This document shows, in pieces, positions 6,546 to 12,400 of a stretch of DNA of 12,400 nt. The notes beneath the pieces are model-generated. The model had not been told where the DNA came from. It saw only the letters and a program-made list of their open reading frames with translations, and made no database searches. Position numbers and translations under genes: made by a program. The stretch is from positions 1-12,400 of the forward strand of contig JAITSI010000059.1 of NCBI GenBank assembly GCA_031287845.1, written 5' to 3'. This DNA comes from Puniceicoccales bacterium (GTDB lineage Bacteria > Verrucomicrobiota > Verrucomicrobiia > Opitutales > JAIRLM01). The stretch's first letter is position 1. Every line of letters starts with the position of its first letter.

Positions 6546-7074
6546 CCGCGCACAGGGCCTGGGCAATCCGCTCCGCCCTGTCCTTTCCGGCAAAGTGGCG
6601 CACGATGGCCAGGGCAAAGGGAATGGCGGCGGCCGGTCCCCTTCCCGTGATGAGATTGCCATCCGCAACCACGGCAACGGGCTCGGCCAGCGGCAGCTCC
6701 GACAGCGAGGGATAGGCCGTGTGGCGGCGGCCTTCCAGCACGCCGGCATCCAGCAGAATCAGCGGCGCGGCGCAGATGGCGGCCAAAAACTTCTTTTGCA
6801 TTTTTTGGACCAGCTCCCGGAGGGCCATATTCCCCCGCAGGCCAAAGCTGGCCGGTCCTCCGGGAAGGATTAGCCCGTCGAACTCTTCCGCCGCAACATT
6901 CTTGAATAAAATGTCCGCACCCAGGGAAATTCCGTGGGCCCCCCGCACCGTGGCACTTTCCCCGACGGCCGCCGACAGAACCCGCAGATCCGCCCGCCGC
7001 AGGATGTCCAGCGCCGCCACCGCCTCAATTTCCTCCACCCCGTCCGCCAGGACGAGGCATAGCTTCCGTTCCAC
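6520..7074 (-). CDS. DJ-1/PfpI family protein (YajL/DJ-1-like)
   Basis: A 184-residue single-domain protein matching the DJ-1/YajL clade. Features are VLADGVEEIEAVAALDILRR with the conserved Glu17, LILPGGPAS, and the nucleophile elbow AAICAAPLIL with Cys101, followed by GRRHTAYPSL. DJ-1 proteins are cytosolic and have been linked to oxidative stress, glyoxal detoxification and chaperone or deglycase activity; which applies here cannot be read from sequence. The position of human DJ-1 His126 appears to be Tyr121, as in some bacterial homologues. Start is a GTG 50 bp inside the 3' end of rsmA, with GAGGAG 18 nt upstream, a longer spacing than usual. It is the last gene of the MFS-rsmA-DJ-1 operon and converges with mntA. 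Confidence 0.9.
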   Translation of the reverse strand: MERKLCLVLADGVEEIEAVAALDILRRADLRVLSAAVGESATVRGAHGISLGADILFKNVAAEEFDGLILPGGPASFGLRGNMALRELVQKMQKKFLAAICAAPLILLDAGVLEGRRHTAYPSLSELPLAEPVAVVADGNLITGRGPAAAIPFALAIVRHFAGKDRAERIAQALCAVNPGQTPS

Positions 7075-7936
7075 GGGCCGAGCGAATTTTTTCTCCTCTG
7101 AAAAGCAATTCCAAAGATTGCCAGTGCCGGTTCTCGAGCTCCTCCGCCCGCAGGGTGCGCTCCGAGTGGCCCTGGCCCAGCAAATCCCCGAACCAGCGCC
7201 GCAGTTCGCAATGGTTGGGGTGGGATGCCAGCGAGCGGATGGCGGCGGCGAGCAGCTTGCGCCGGTTCAGGAAGCAGTGGCGCATGGCGGAGCGGCATGG
7301 GGCGGAAAAGCAAAAAAATTCGGGACGCCGCTCCCAGTGGACGAGCTGGGATTGCACCCGGGGCCGCGGATGGAAGGCCTCCGGGGGAACGGACAGGTGG
7401 CGCATGGCCAGGTAGGCGCAGGAAAGTCGGACGCCCAGGGCGCTGCGCCGGCGGGATGGGGCTTCGGCGAGCAGGCGCTCCGCCGTTTCCCGCTGCAAAA
7501 AGAGGGTCAGGGAACGGGGCAGGGGACCGGTGAGCAGGGCGTCGAGCCAGGGGGTGCTGATGGCGAAGGGCAGGTTGGCGACGACCCGGGCCTCGCCTGC
7601 CCGTTCGGCGGAAAGTCCGGCCAGGGGCAGGGAAAGCGCATCGGCGCAGTGGATAAGCAGCCGGCCGGGAAATTCCTTTTCCAGCGTCCCCCGGAGCAGG
7701 TCCGCCAGCTGGCCATCCCGCTCCACGGCGTGGACCCGGGCTCCCCGCTCCAGCAGCGCCCGGGTCACCGTTCCCAGTCCGGGACCGATTTCCACGGCCA
7801 GGCCGTCCGCGCCAAGCTGCGACCACTCCACGCAGCGCTGGACCAGTGCCCCATCGGTAAGAAAGTGCTGGCCGAGGGAGTGGAGCGGCCGCTTCCCCAG
7901 CAGATCCAGCTGCCGCCGTACCCAATTTTTATCCAT
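7025..7936 (-). CDS. rsmA: 16S rRNA (adenine1518/1519-N6)-dimethyltransferase
   Basis: Dimethylates two adjacent adenines in the 3'-terminal helix of 16S rRNA during small-subunit maturation, using S-adenosylmethionine. The 303-residue protein shows SLGQHFL (20-26), SAM motif I VEIGPGLGTVT (48-58), Glu72, Asp99, the active-site motif NLPF (121-124) in place of the usual NLPY, FHPRPRVQS (188-196) and FLNRRKLL (222-229), in the standard order. The last ~25 residues are Arg/Gly-rich and overlap the DJ-1 gene, so they may be little constrained. The ATG overlaps the upstream MFS stop by one base (TGATG), indicating translational coupling. The start lies close before the conserved N-terminus (residues LLGKRPLHSLGQHFL), so I consider it reliable. 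Confidence 0.95.
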   Translation of the reverse strand: MDKNWVRRQLDLLGKRPLHSLGQHFLTDGALVQRCVEWSQLGADGLAVEIGPGLGTVTRALLERGARVHAVERDGQLADLLRGTLEKEFPGRLLIHCADALSLPLAGLSAERAGEARVVANLPFAISTPWLDALLTGPLPRSLTLFLQRETAERLLAEAPSRRRSALGVRLSCAYLAMRHLSVPPEAFHPRPRVQSQLVHWERRPEFFCFSAPCRSAMRHCFLNRRKLLAAAIRSLASHPNHCELRRWFGDLLGQGHSERTLRAEELENRHWQSLELLFRGEKIRSARGTEAMPRPGGRGGGN

Positions 7937-9135
7937 CAGCGGATGGTTTCCACCCGCCGCAGCCGCCAAAAGCCCAGCGTGGACCAGGCGATGAGCAGGC
8001 CGGCGAAGTTTGCGACGCCGGTCGGGGAAAGGACGGCCAGCAGGGCGTAGGCCAGCAGCGGCGCCACCATGCTCCGCACGCCGGTTACCAGCAGGTAGAG
8101 GGACATGTAGGCCGGCAGCCGCTCCTCCGGGGCAACCTTGGAGATCCAGAGCGAGTGGAAGACATAGCTTCCCGCCATGGCCATGCCCATGCAGCCGGCC
8201 CCCAGAATGAGGGTGCCAAAATTTTTCCCGTGGAAAAAAATCCAAAATGCCGCGAAGGTCAGCAGGTTATTGGCGATGCGCAGTGGGATGAGCCGGAACC
8301 GGTCGAAGAGGAAGCCGAAGAGCTGGGTGCTGGCAACGCGGGCCAGGTTGGGGACCACCCAGGCGAGGAGCATGACGCGGCCGTTGGCCAGGTCCATGCC
8401 GTAGCGGCCGTTGGCCAGGTACTCCATGCGGATGGGGACGAGCATCTGGTAGGCGATGCCGACCAGGCAGAAGTGCAGGGTAAGCCGGCCAAAGGTGGGA
8501 TCCTTCCAGAGAAAGGGCAGGTAGCCGCGCCAGGGCTGGCCGCTGGGCCGCCGCACCGGCGGGGAGGGAATGGCGAGAAGGCAAAGGGAGCAGCACCAGG
8601 AGCAGGCGGCGATAACCTGGAGCAGGGGCCGGTGGTTGGCCAGATCCCTGTCCAGGGCGATGCCGCCGATCTGGCCAAGGGCGACGGCCAGGAGCGCCGA
8701 CAGGGTCAGTCCGAGGGCCAGCCGCGACGCCCGCTGCTCCGCGCCGTAGTTGGCCGCGTACATGCCGATGAGGACGGAGCCCTCGGCCCGGTAGCAGACG
8801 CTGGCGCAGGCAACGGGCAGCAGAAAGAGAATAAAACTTTGCGCCCGGGCAGCGCCGAGGAAGCAGCAGCCGATGGCGAAGAACAGCAGGGCGCCGATGC
8901 GCGCGGCGGGACGGCCGCTCCGGGCAGCCAGGCGGGTCAGGGCCGGGGCAAGGGCACCGCCCAGCCAGGTGAGCGAGGACAGGACCGACTTGAGGCCGTT
9001 GGGGGCGTGGAACACGCGGATGGAAATGAGCAGGCAGATGGTGAGAAAGGCCGAGTCCAGGGCGCCCTGGAATAGGTGGCGCAGGCTGTCGAAGAAATAG
9101 GTGCGCTGGACGATGCGGTCGGCCACGGCGGGCAT
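7936..9135 (-). CDS. Major facilitator superfamily-like membrane transporter
   Basis: A 399-residue very hydrophobic protein with about ten to twelve predicted membrane spans by eye, for example LDSAFLTICLLISIRV, ARIGALLFFAIGCCFLGAA, FILFLLPVACASVC, LALGLTLSALLAVALGQIGG, LLQVIAACSWCCSLCLLAIP, FGTLILGAGCMGMAMAGSYV and MVAPLLAYALLAVLS. A polar central loop near residues 190-215 would separate two six-helix halves. Size and pattern fit an MFS-type inner-membrane permease; the substrate cannot be told, and I see no exact family signature. The frame is open to a TTG at 9168. I prefer the ATG at 9135 although neither start has a good ribosome binding site. It heads the minus-strand operon with rsmA and the DJ-1 gene and is divergent from infC. 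Confidence 0.72.
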   Translation of the reverse strand: MPAVADRIVQRTYFFDSLRHLFQGALDSAFLTICLLISIRVFHAPNGLKSVLSSLTWLGGALAPALTRLAARSGRPAARIGALLFFAIGCCFLGAARAQSFILFLLPVACASVCYRAEGSVLIGMYAANYGAEQRASRLALGLTLSALLAVALGQIGGIALDRDLANHRPLLQVIAACSWCCSLCLLAIPSPPVRRPSGQPWRGYLPFLWKDPTFGRLTLHFCLVGIAYQMLVPIRMEYLANGRYGMDLANGRVMLLAWVVPNLARVASTQLFGFLFDRFRLIPLRIANNLLTFAAFWIFFHGKNFGTLILGAGCMGMAMAGSYVFHSLWISKVAPEERLPAYMSLYLLVTGVRSMVAPLLAYALLAVLSPTGVANFAGLLIAWSTLGFWRLRRVETIR

Positions 9136-9150
9136 CGGAAGTGTTTTTCG

Positions 9151-9166
9151 GGGAGCGTCAACTCCC
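9151..9166. promoter_or_regulatory. Inverted repeat between divergent MFS and infC genes
   Basis: GGGAG-CGTCAA-CTCCC, a 5-bp inverted repeat in the 161-bp divergent intergenic region, 16 bp upstream of the MFS ATG. It could be an operator or leader hairpin, but it is short and may be chance in GC-rich DNA. Confidence 0.3.
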
Positions 9167-9296
9167 AAATGGGAAAATTCGCCCCGGCGCGGGGCGGCGT
9201 ACGGGAAAAGGCTTGCCAGGACGGCGCTCCATCCCTAGTAAGGTGCCGGTTGGCCAGGGCCCCGGGGGCATCGCCGGCCGATAGGACAGGGTACCC

Positions 9297-9923
9297 ATGA
9301 CGAATGCAGGCAAGCCGACGGATGGAAGGGGAGGCAGACGGCCCGAGCGGGGCCGCTATGACCGGGGGCCGCGGCGCAACGAGCGCATACGCGTGCCCGA
9401 GGTGCGGGTAATTGGCCCGGAGGGAGAGCAATTGGGGATTCTGGAGACCCGCGTTGCCCTGCAGCGGGCAAAGGAGCTGGGCCTGGATCTGGTGGAAGTT
9501 GCCGCAACCAGCGACCCGCCGGTATGCCGCATCCTGGACTATGGCAAGTTTAAATACGATGAAGGCAAGAAGAGCAAGGGACAGCAGCGCTCCAACGCCT
9601 CCCGCTTCAAGGAGGTGAAGTTCCGGCCATCCGTGGACGTGGGCGACTACGGCACAAAGGTCCGCCACGCCATTGCCTTCCTCAGCAAGGGCTTCAAATT
9701 GAAAATTTCCCTGCTATTCCGGGGTCGGGAAATGGCCCACCAGGACCTGGGCTTCCAGGTGGTGCAGCGGGCCATAAATGACCTGCAGGAGTTTGGCTCG
9801 CTGGACTCTCCCCCGCGGCTGGCGGGAAGGAGCATCGGTGCCACCATGTCCCCCCGCACCCAGCATGGCCGGCGCAGGACCCAGGCAATTGTCCCCGGAC
9901 CCGTCGAGCAGGAAGGAAATTGA
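9297..9923 (+). CDS. infC: Translation initiation factor IF-3
   Basis: Binds the 30S subunit, prevents premature joining of the 50S and checks start-codon/initiator-tRNA pairing. The 208-residue protein has both IF3 domains: the N-domain (~28-98) with NERIRVPEVRVIGPEGEQLG, LGLDLVEVA and PPVCRILDYGKFKYD, and the C-domain (~105-188) with KEVKFRP, FLSKGFKLKI and FRGREMAHQDLG. An Arg/Gly-rich N-terminal tail of ~27 residues and a basic 20-residue C-terminal tail make it longer than the E. coli protein (180 residues). It starts at ATG, not the AUU used in some species, with AGGA 10 nt upstream. It is not followed by rpmI-rplT, the common partners; mcsA begins 7 bp after its stop. Confidence 0.97.
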   Translation: MTNAGKPTDGRGGRRPERGRYDRGPRRNERIRVPEVRVIGPEGEQLGILETRVALQRAKELGLDLVEVAATSDPPVCRILDYGKFKYDEGKKSKGQQRSNASRFKEVKFRPSVDVGDYGTKVRHAIAFLSKGFKLKISLLFRGREMAHQDLGFQVVQRAINDLQEFGSLDSPPRLAGRSIGATMSPRTQHGRRRTQAIVPGPVEQEGN

Positions 9924-9930
9924 ATTGGCC

Positions 9931-10509
9931 ATGGTCCCAACGGTTTGCGATTGCTGTGGGGCGCCGGCCACGGTGCACGTGATGCAGGTGGCCGACGGCG
10001 ATGCCGTGCGCTTCCACCTCTGCACCGCCTGTGCCCAGAAAAAGGGTTTCGTGGATGAGACCGGACTGCCGCTGTGCCCGCCCACGGCCTCGTCTCCGCC
10101 GCCGCTGGCCATGGAGCTGCCGCCGATTGTCTGTCCCCGCTGCGGCTGGCGGATGGATCAGCTGCTGGAAACCCGCCGCCTGGGCTGTGGCCGCTGCTAC
10201 GAAGTTTTTCGCCGGGCCGTGGACCCTCTCCTTCAGCGCCTGCAGGGAAGTCTGTGCCACCGGGGCCGGCGGGTCCGCCCTTTCCGGTCGGAGTCGGAGG
10301 CCGCCGCCGCGGAACCGGCGGGCGAGGTGGCAAGTCCCGGGGAGGGGGAAGTCCCGGAAAAGGTGCGGGAGCTGCAAAACTTTCTCCAGCTGGCCATAGC
10401 CGTGGAGGACTACGAACGGGCAGCGGCGATCCGGGATCGGCTGGCCGCGGTGCGGCGGCGGCGAAAGTCCCCGCAGGCGGCCAATCTTCCCCAGCGAAGC
10501 CACCGCTAG
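9931..10509 (+). CDS. mcsA: McsA-like zinc-binding protein with UVR domain
   Basis: A 192-residue protein with the layout of McsA, the activator of the McsB protein-arginine kinase that marks proteins for ClpCP in other bacteria. It has an N-terminal zinc-type cluster (CDCCG at ~6-10, CTAC near 31-34), a second one (CPRCG and CGRC flanking ~25 residues), a variable Ala/Glu/Pro-rich linker, and a C-terminal UVR helix pair LQLAIAVEDYERAAAIRDRL. No mcsB or clpC is in the window, so the partner is inferred. The ATG at 9931 follows the infC stop by 7 bp, with AGGAAGGA about 12 nt upstream. Longer starts would overlap infC and add residues unlike the family. The stop TAG abuts the next repeat cluster. 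Confidence 0.86.
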   Translation: MVPTVCDCCGAPATVHVMQVADGDAVRFHLCTACAQKKGFVDETGLPLCPPTASSPPPLAMELPPIVCPRCGWRMDQLLETRRLGCGRCYEVFRRAVDPLLQRLQGSLCHRGRRVRPFRSESEAAAAEPAGEVASPGEGEVPEKVRELQNFLQLAIAVEDYERAAAIRDRLAAVRRRRKSPQAANLPQRSHR

Positions 10510-10720
10510 GGTTAGGACCCGTAAAACCGGTCCGCCGGTTGACGGTGGGGCGGCGCCCCTCTGGGAGGTTGCAAAGGGGGCTGCCGCGCCCCTTTGCCAA
10601 TCCCCCGCCCACGGAGTGCCGTACCGTCCGGCGCGCAATGCGCTATCATCCCTCGCTTTGCTCGGGACGCCGGCCGGCCGGGCGCTAGGGACGGTTCCAT
10701 CCAAAGCTGGCGGACCGGCC

Positions 10721-10892
10721 CAGCCCCAGGAGATGATAGAACGAGGTGCTGGGCGATGCTTCTGCTATCGCAGCGCGCAGGTCGCCCCGCGTAGCTCTTT
10801 TTCCGCCAGGGCCGGCCCGCGGCACTGCCCGCTCCGCCGGGCAGCGCCCGTAAGCGGCCTTTCCCTCAAGAAATCAAGCTCCTGCACAACAG
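10721..10892 (+). repeat. Block D copy 1
   Basis: Nearly the same as 11128-11299 and, on the other strand, 5151-5340. It contains a CTGC-TATC-GCAG hairpin and a CTGCCCG...CGGGCAG stem near 10826-10845, and ends with a TCAAG-rich segment. A few single-base and short indel differences from the other copies shift all reading frames. Confidence 0.8.
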
Positions 10893-11127
10893 GTCACTTT
10901 TCTGGGTGGATGTGGAATATGGTTGGGGCTGCGCCTCCCGTGGCACTCCCCCCGCGAAGTGCCGTTGCCATGGCACCGATGGCCCGGAGGAAACGCAGCA
11001 GAGCGAAGCCGGGGGGGGCGTAGCCCCCAATTGGGCCCGGCCGGCCCTCGAGGCCCCCTCGCTTCACTCGGGACGCCGGACGGACGGGCGCTACGGACGG
11101 TTCCATCCAAAGCTGGCGAGCCGGCCC

Positions 11128-11299
11128 AACCCCAGGAGATGATAGAATGAGGTGCTGGGCGATGCTTCTGCTATCGCAGCGCGCAGGTCGCCCCGCGTAG
11201 CTCTTTCTCCATCAGAGCCGGCCCGCGGCACTGCCCGCTTCGCCGGACAGCGCCCGTGAACGGCCCTTCCCTCAAGAAGTCAAGCTCTTGCATCACAGG
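11128..11299 (+). repeat. Block D copy 2
   Basis: Second plus-strand copy of block D, about 400 bp after the first, so the C-D pair is tandemly duplicated (10651-10892 and 11057-11299). The stem near 11230-11252 has one changed base (CGGACAG instead of CGGGCAG). After the block both copies share a GGTCACTTTTC stretch before diverging. Confidence 0.8.
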
Positions 11300-11691
11300 T
11301 CCGTATCGGTCACTTTTCCAGGTGACGGTGAAATGTAGGTTTACGGGGCCTAACACGTAGGGCCAGGCTTCATAGCCAGATCCGATTCGCCGGTTGACGG
11401 TGGGGCTGCGCCCCCTCTGGAACTCCCTCCGCGAAATGCCGTCGCCACGGCACCGGTGGCCTGAGGGAAGCGAAGCACGGCAGAGCCGGGGGCTGCACGC
11501 CCCCCCCAACCGGGCCGGGAGGTCGCAAAGGGGGCTGCCGCGCCCCTTTGCCAATCCCCCGCCCACGGAGTGCCGTAGCATCGATAGTTGGGGGAAGCGG
11601 AGCTGGGGGCAAAGCCCCCAATTGGGCCTGGCCGGCCCTCGAGGCCCCGGCCGGCGCCACTTCGGACCCATTCCCATTGCAGCCATTGCTT

Positions 11692-12036
11692 TCACAGAGA
11701 AGTTCTGGGCGCCGCGGAACGATTCCGAGGCGGAAAAAATTTTCGAAATTTCCCACGGTCCACCATCACGGCCACAAGGCCCACGAGGGCGCCCATGGCC
11801 CCGCCACCGATCATCGCGCCGAGGGTGAAGGCACCCATGGCGGAGGTGAAAAAAAATAGCCAAAGGGGAAAGACCCCGACCAGGAGGACGACAAGGACGG
11901 CGACGGCCACGCACGCCAGGAGGAAAGGCCCGGTGACGTTCTGCGCCCCTGCGCCAAAATGGCCGGATCTGTCCCGGCAAGGGCGGGCACCGCCAGGCGG
12001 TCCCTTGGAATTTGCCATGAGAAAGGGATTTGCCAT
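11692..12036 (-). CDS. Small glycine-rich two-span membrane protein, paralogue 1
   Basis: A 114-residue product, not recognised as a named family. Residues ~35-63 (VTGPFLLACVAVAVLVVLL, then VGVFPLWLFFF) and ~66-92 (SAMGAFTLGAMIGGGAMGAL, then VGLVAVMV) are two hydrophobic spans; the second is glycine/alanine-rich with GxxxG-like spacing. A basic tail follows (RGKFRKFFPPRNR). The core aligns along its whole length with the next gene (shared G-x-F-x-L-A-x-V-A-x-A-V-L, G-V-x-P-L, G-A-F, I-G-G). ATG codons at 12036 and 12018, each starting ATGGCAAAT, are both possible; neither has a clear ribosome binding site. Inner-membrane location is inferred from hydrophobicity. Its reality is supported by the paralogue, not by a known domain. 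Confidence 0.6.
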   Translation of the reverse strand: MANPFLMANSKGPPGGARPCRDRSGHFGAGAQNVTGPFLLACVAVAVLVVLLVGVFPLWLFFFTSAMGAFTLGAMIGGGAMGALVGLVAVMVDRGKFRKFFPPRNRSAAPRTSL

Positions 12037-12168
12037 GGGGGAAGGGATCTGTTTTCCGCATAAAACTTAGCAAAAATTTTACAGGCGCATCAAAAATAAA
12101 ACATCCCTACAACGGCACAGCACGGCACCGGCTTGGAGGGCAAATGTCAAGGTCCAGGGTCCAGTTAG

Positions 12169-12396
12169 TTAAATGTGCATATTCCAATTTTTTATCACCG
12201 TCACCACAAAGGTTCCAAGGCTAGCCATGCCCACGCCACCGATCACCGCACCGGCAATGAAGGCGCCCACGGTGGAAAGAAAACAAAAGCCAATAAGCGG
12301 ACAGACCCCAGCCAGGGCGAGAACGGCAAGAACCGCCGCGGCCACGCTCGCTAAAAAAAACACCCCGGAAACCAACTTGACCATCGCGACCGACAC
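12169..12396 (-). CDS. Small glycine-rich two-span membrane protein, paralogue 2 (start uncertain, may be partial)
   Basis: Up to 75 residues from a GTG at 12396, or 71 from the ATG at 12384 (MVKLVSGVFF). The frame is still open at the window edge, so the true start could lie outside. It has two hydrophobic spans, roughly VFFLASVAAAVLAVLALAG and VGAFIAGAVIGGVGMASLG, with a short loop containing CPLIGFCF and a short KNWNMHI end. It is co-oriented with and about half identical by eye in the core to the protein at 11692-12036, indicating a tandem duplication. It lacks that protein's long basic tail. Function unknown; glycine-zipper-like spans suggest helix packing or oligomerisation in the membrane. 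Confidence 0.6.
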   Translation of the reverse strand: MSVAMVKLVSGVFFLASVAAAVLAVLALAGVCPLIGFCFLSTVGAFIAGAVIGGVGMASLGTFVVTVIKNWNMHI

Positions 12397-12400
12397 GTCC

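Larger units (their letters stand above)
10510..11670 (+). repeat. Largest mosaic repeat cluster (two composite units)
   Basis: Fills the 1.18 kb between mcsA and the first small membrane-protein gene. Order on the plus strand: E (10510-10570), truncated A (10572-10624), a 25-bp junction containing GCGCGCAATGCGC, C (10651-10720), D (10721-10892), an E'/F-like and partial-A stretch (about 10920-11056), C (11057-11127), D (11128-11299), an inverted E edge (about 11338-11357), E'/F (11385-11522) and a full A (11526-11650, hairpin 11526-11550). Orientation is opposite to the clusters at 1835 and 4910. Many apparent ORFs exist on both strands, but none keeps its frame between copies. I see no gene in this stretch. 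Confidence 0.9.

Noticed and set aside
6719..8050. 443-residue plus-strand ORF across rsmA and the DJ-1 gene
   Set aside because: Antisense to two well-supported genes with conserved motifs; it shows no domain of its own.
10594..11142. Several overlapping ORFs in the large repeat cluster, rich in Arg, Pro and Gly
   Set aside because: They arise from stop-poor GC-rich repeat DNA on both strands. Indels between copies shift the frames, and no domain is recognisable.
12145..12150. Minus-strand TTGACA as a -35 box for the small membrane-protein gene
   Set aside because: No acceptable -10 hexamer lies 16-18 bp downstream.

Overview
The window comes from a high-GC bacterium whose genes are densely packed and separated by long GC-rich repeat clusters. 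An iPGM (gpmI), an infC-mcsA pair, an HPr-kinase-like protein and rsmA together suit a Gram-negative lineage such as the PVC group (Verrucomicrobiota would fit). No rRNA or marker tree is available here, so this placement is a weak inference. I see no tRNA, rRNA, CRISPR array or transposase.

Layout. 1-125: a plus-orientation repeat copy. 248-1834: gpmI, a glycolytic mutase. 1835-2240: a repeat cluster in minus orientation. 2242-4826: a tightly coupled minus-strand operon, read as nucleotidyltransferase (PF14907-like) -> HPr-kinase-related P-loop protein -> PqqD-like protein. It resembles the poorly understood 'HprK-related kinase A / PqqD' peptide-modification-like systems and has no obvious separate precursor. 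4910-5600: a second minus-orientation repeat cluster. 5615-6545: a HepT/MntA-type (HEPN/minimal nucleotidyltransferase) toxin-antitoxin pair, AT-richer than its surroundings, whose antitoxin carries an unusual C-terminal extension. 6520-9135: a minus-strand operon MFS transporter -> rsmA -> DJ-1/PfpI protein with overlapping genes. 9297-10509: infC -> mcsA on the plus strand. 10510-11670: the largest repeat cluster, plus orientation. 11692-12400: two tandem paralogous small glycine-rich membrane proteins on the minus strand.

The four repeat clusters are assembled from a few recurring blocks (called E, A, C, D and F here) in a partly preserved order. Block A carries a 25-nt hairpin that is identical at six places. 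Other stems keep their pairing while their loops differ between copies. No reading frame is conserved across copies. The clusters fill intergenic space and two begin within a few bases of neighbouring stop codons. The kinase/PqqD cassette lies between directly repeated copies, while gpmI lies between inverted ones. The most interesting elements are this repeat family, the orphan kinase/PqqD/nucleotidyltransferase cassette, the extended MntA, and the paralogous small membrane proteins.
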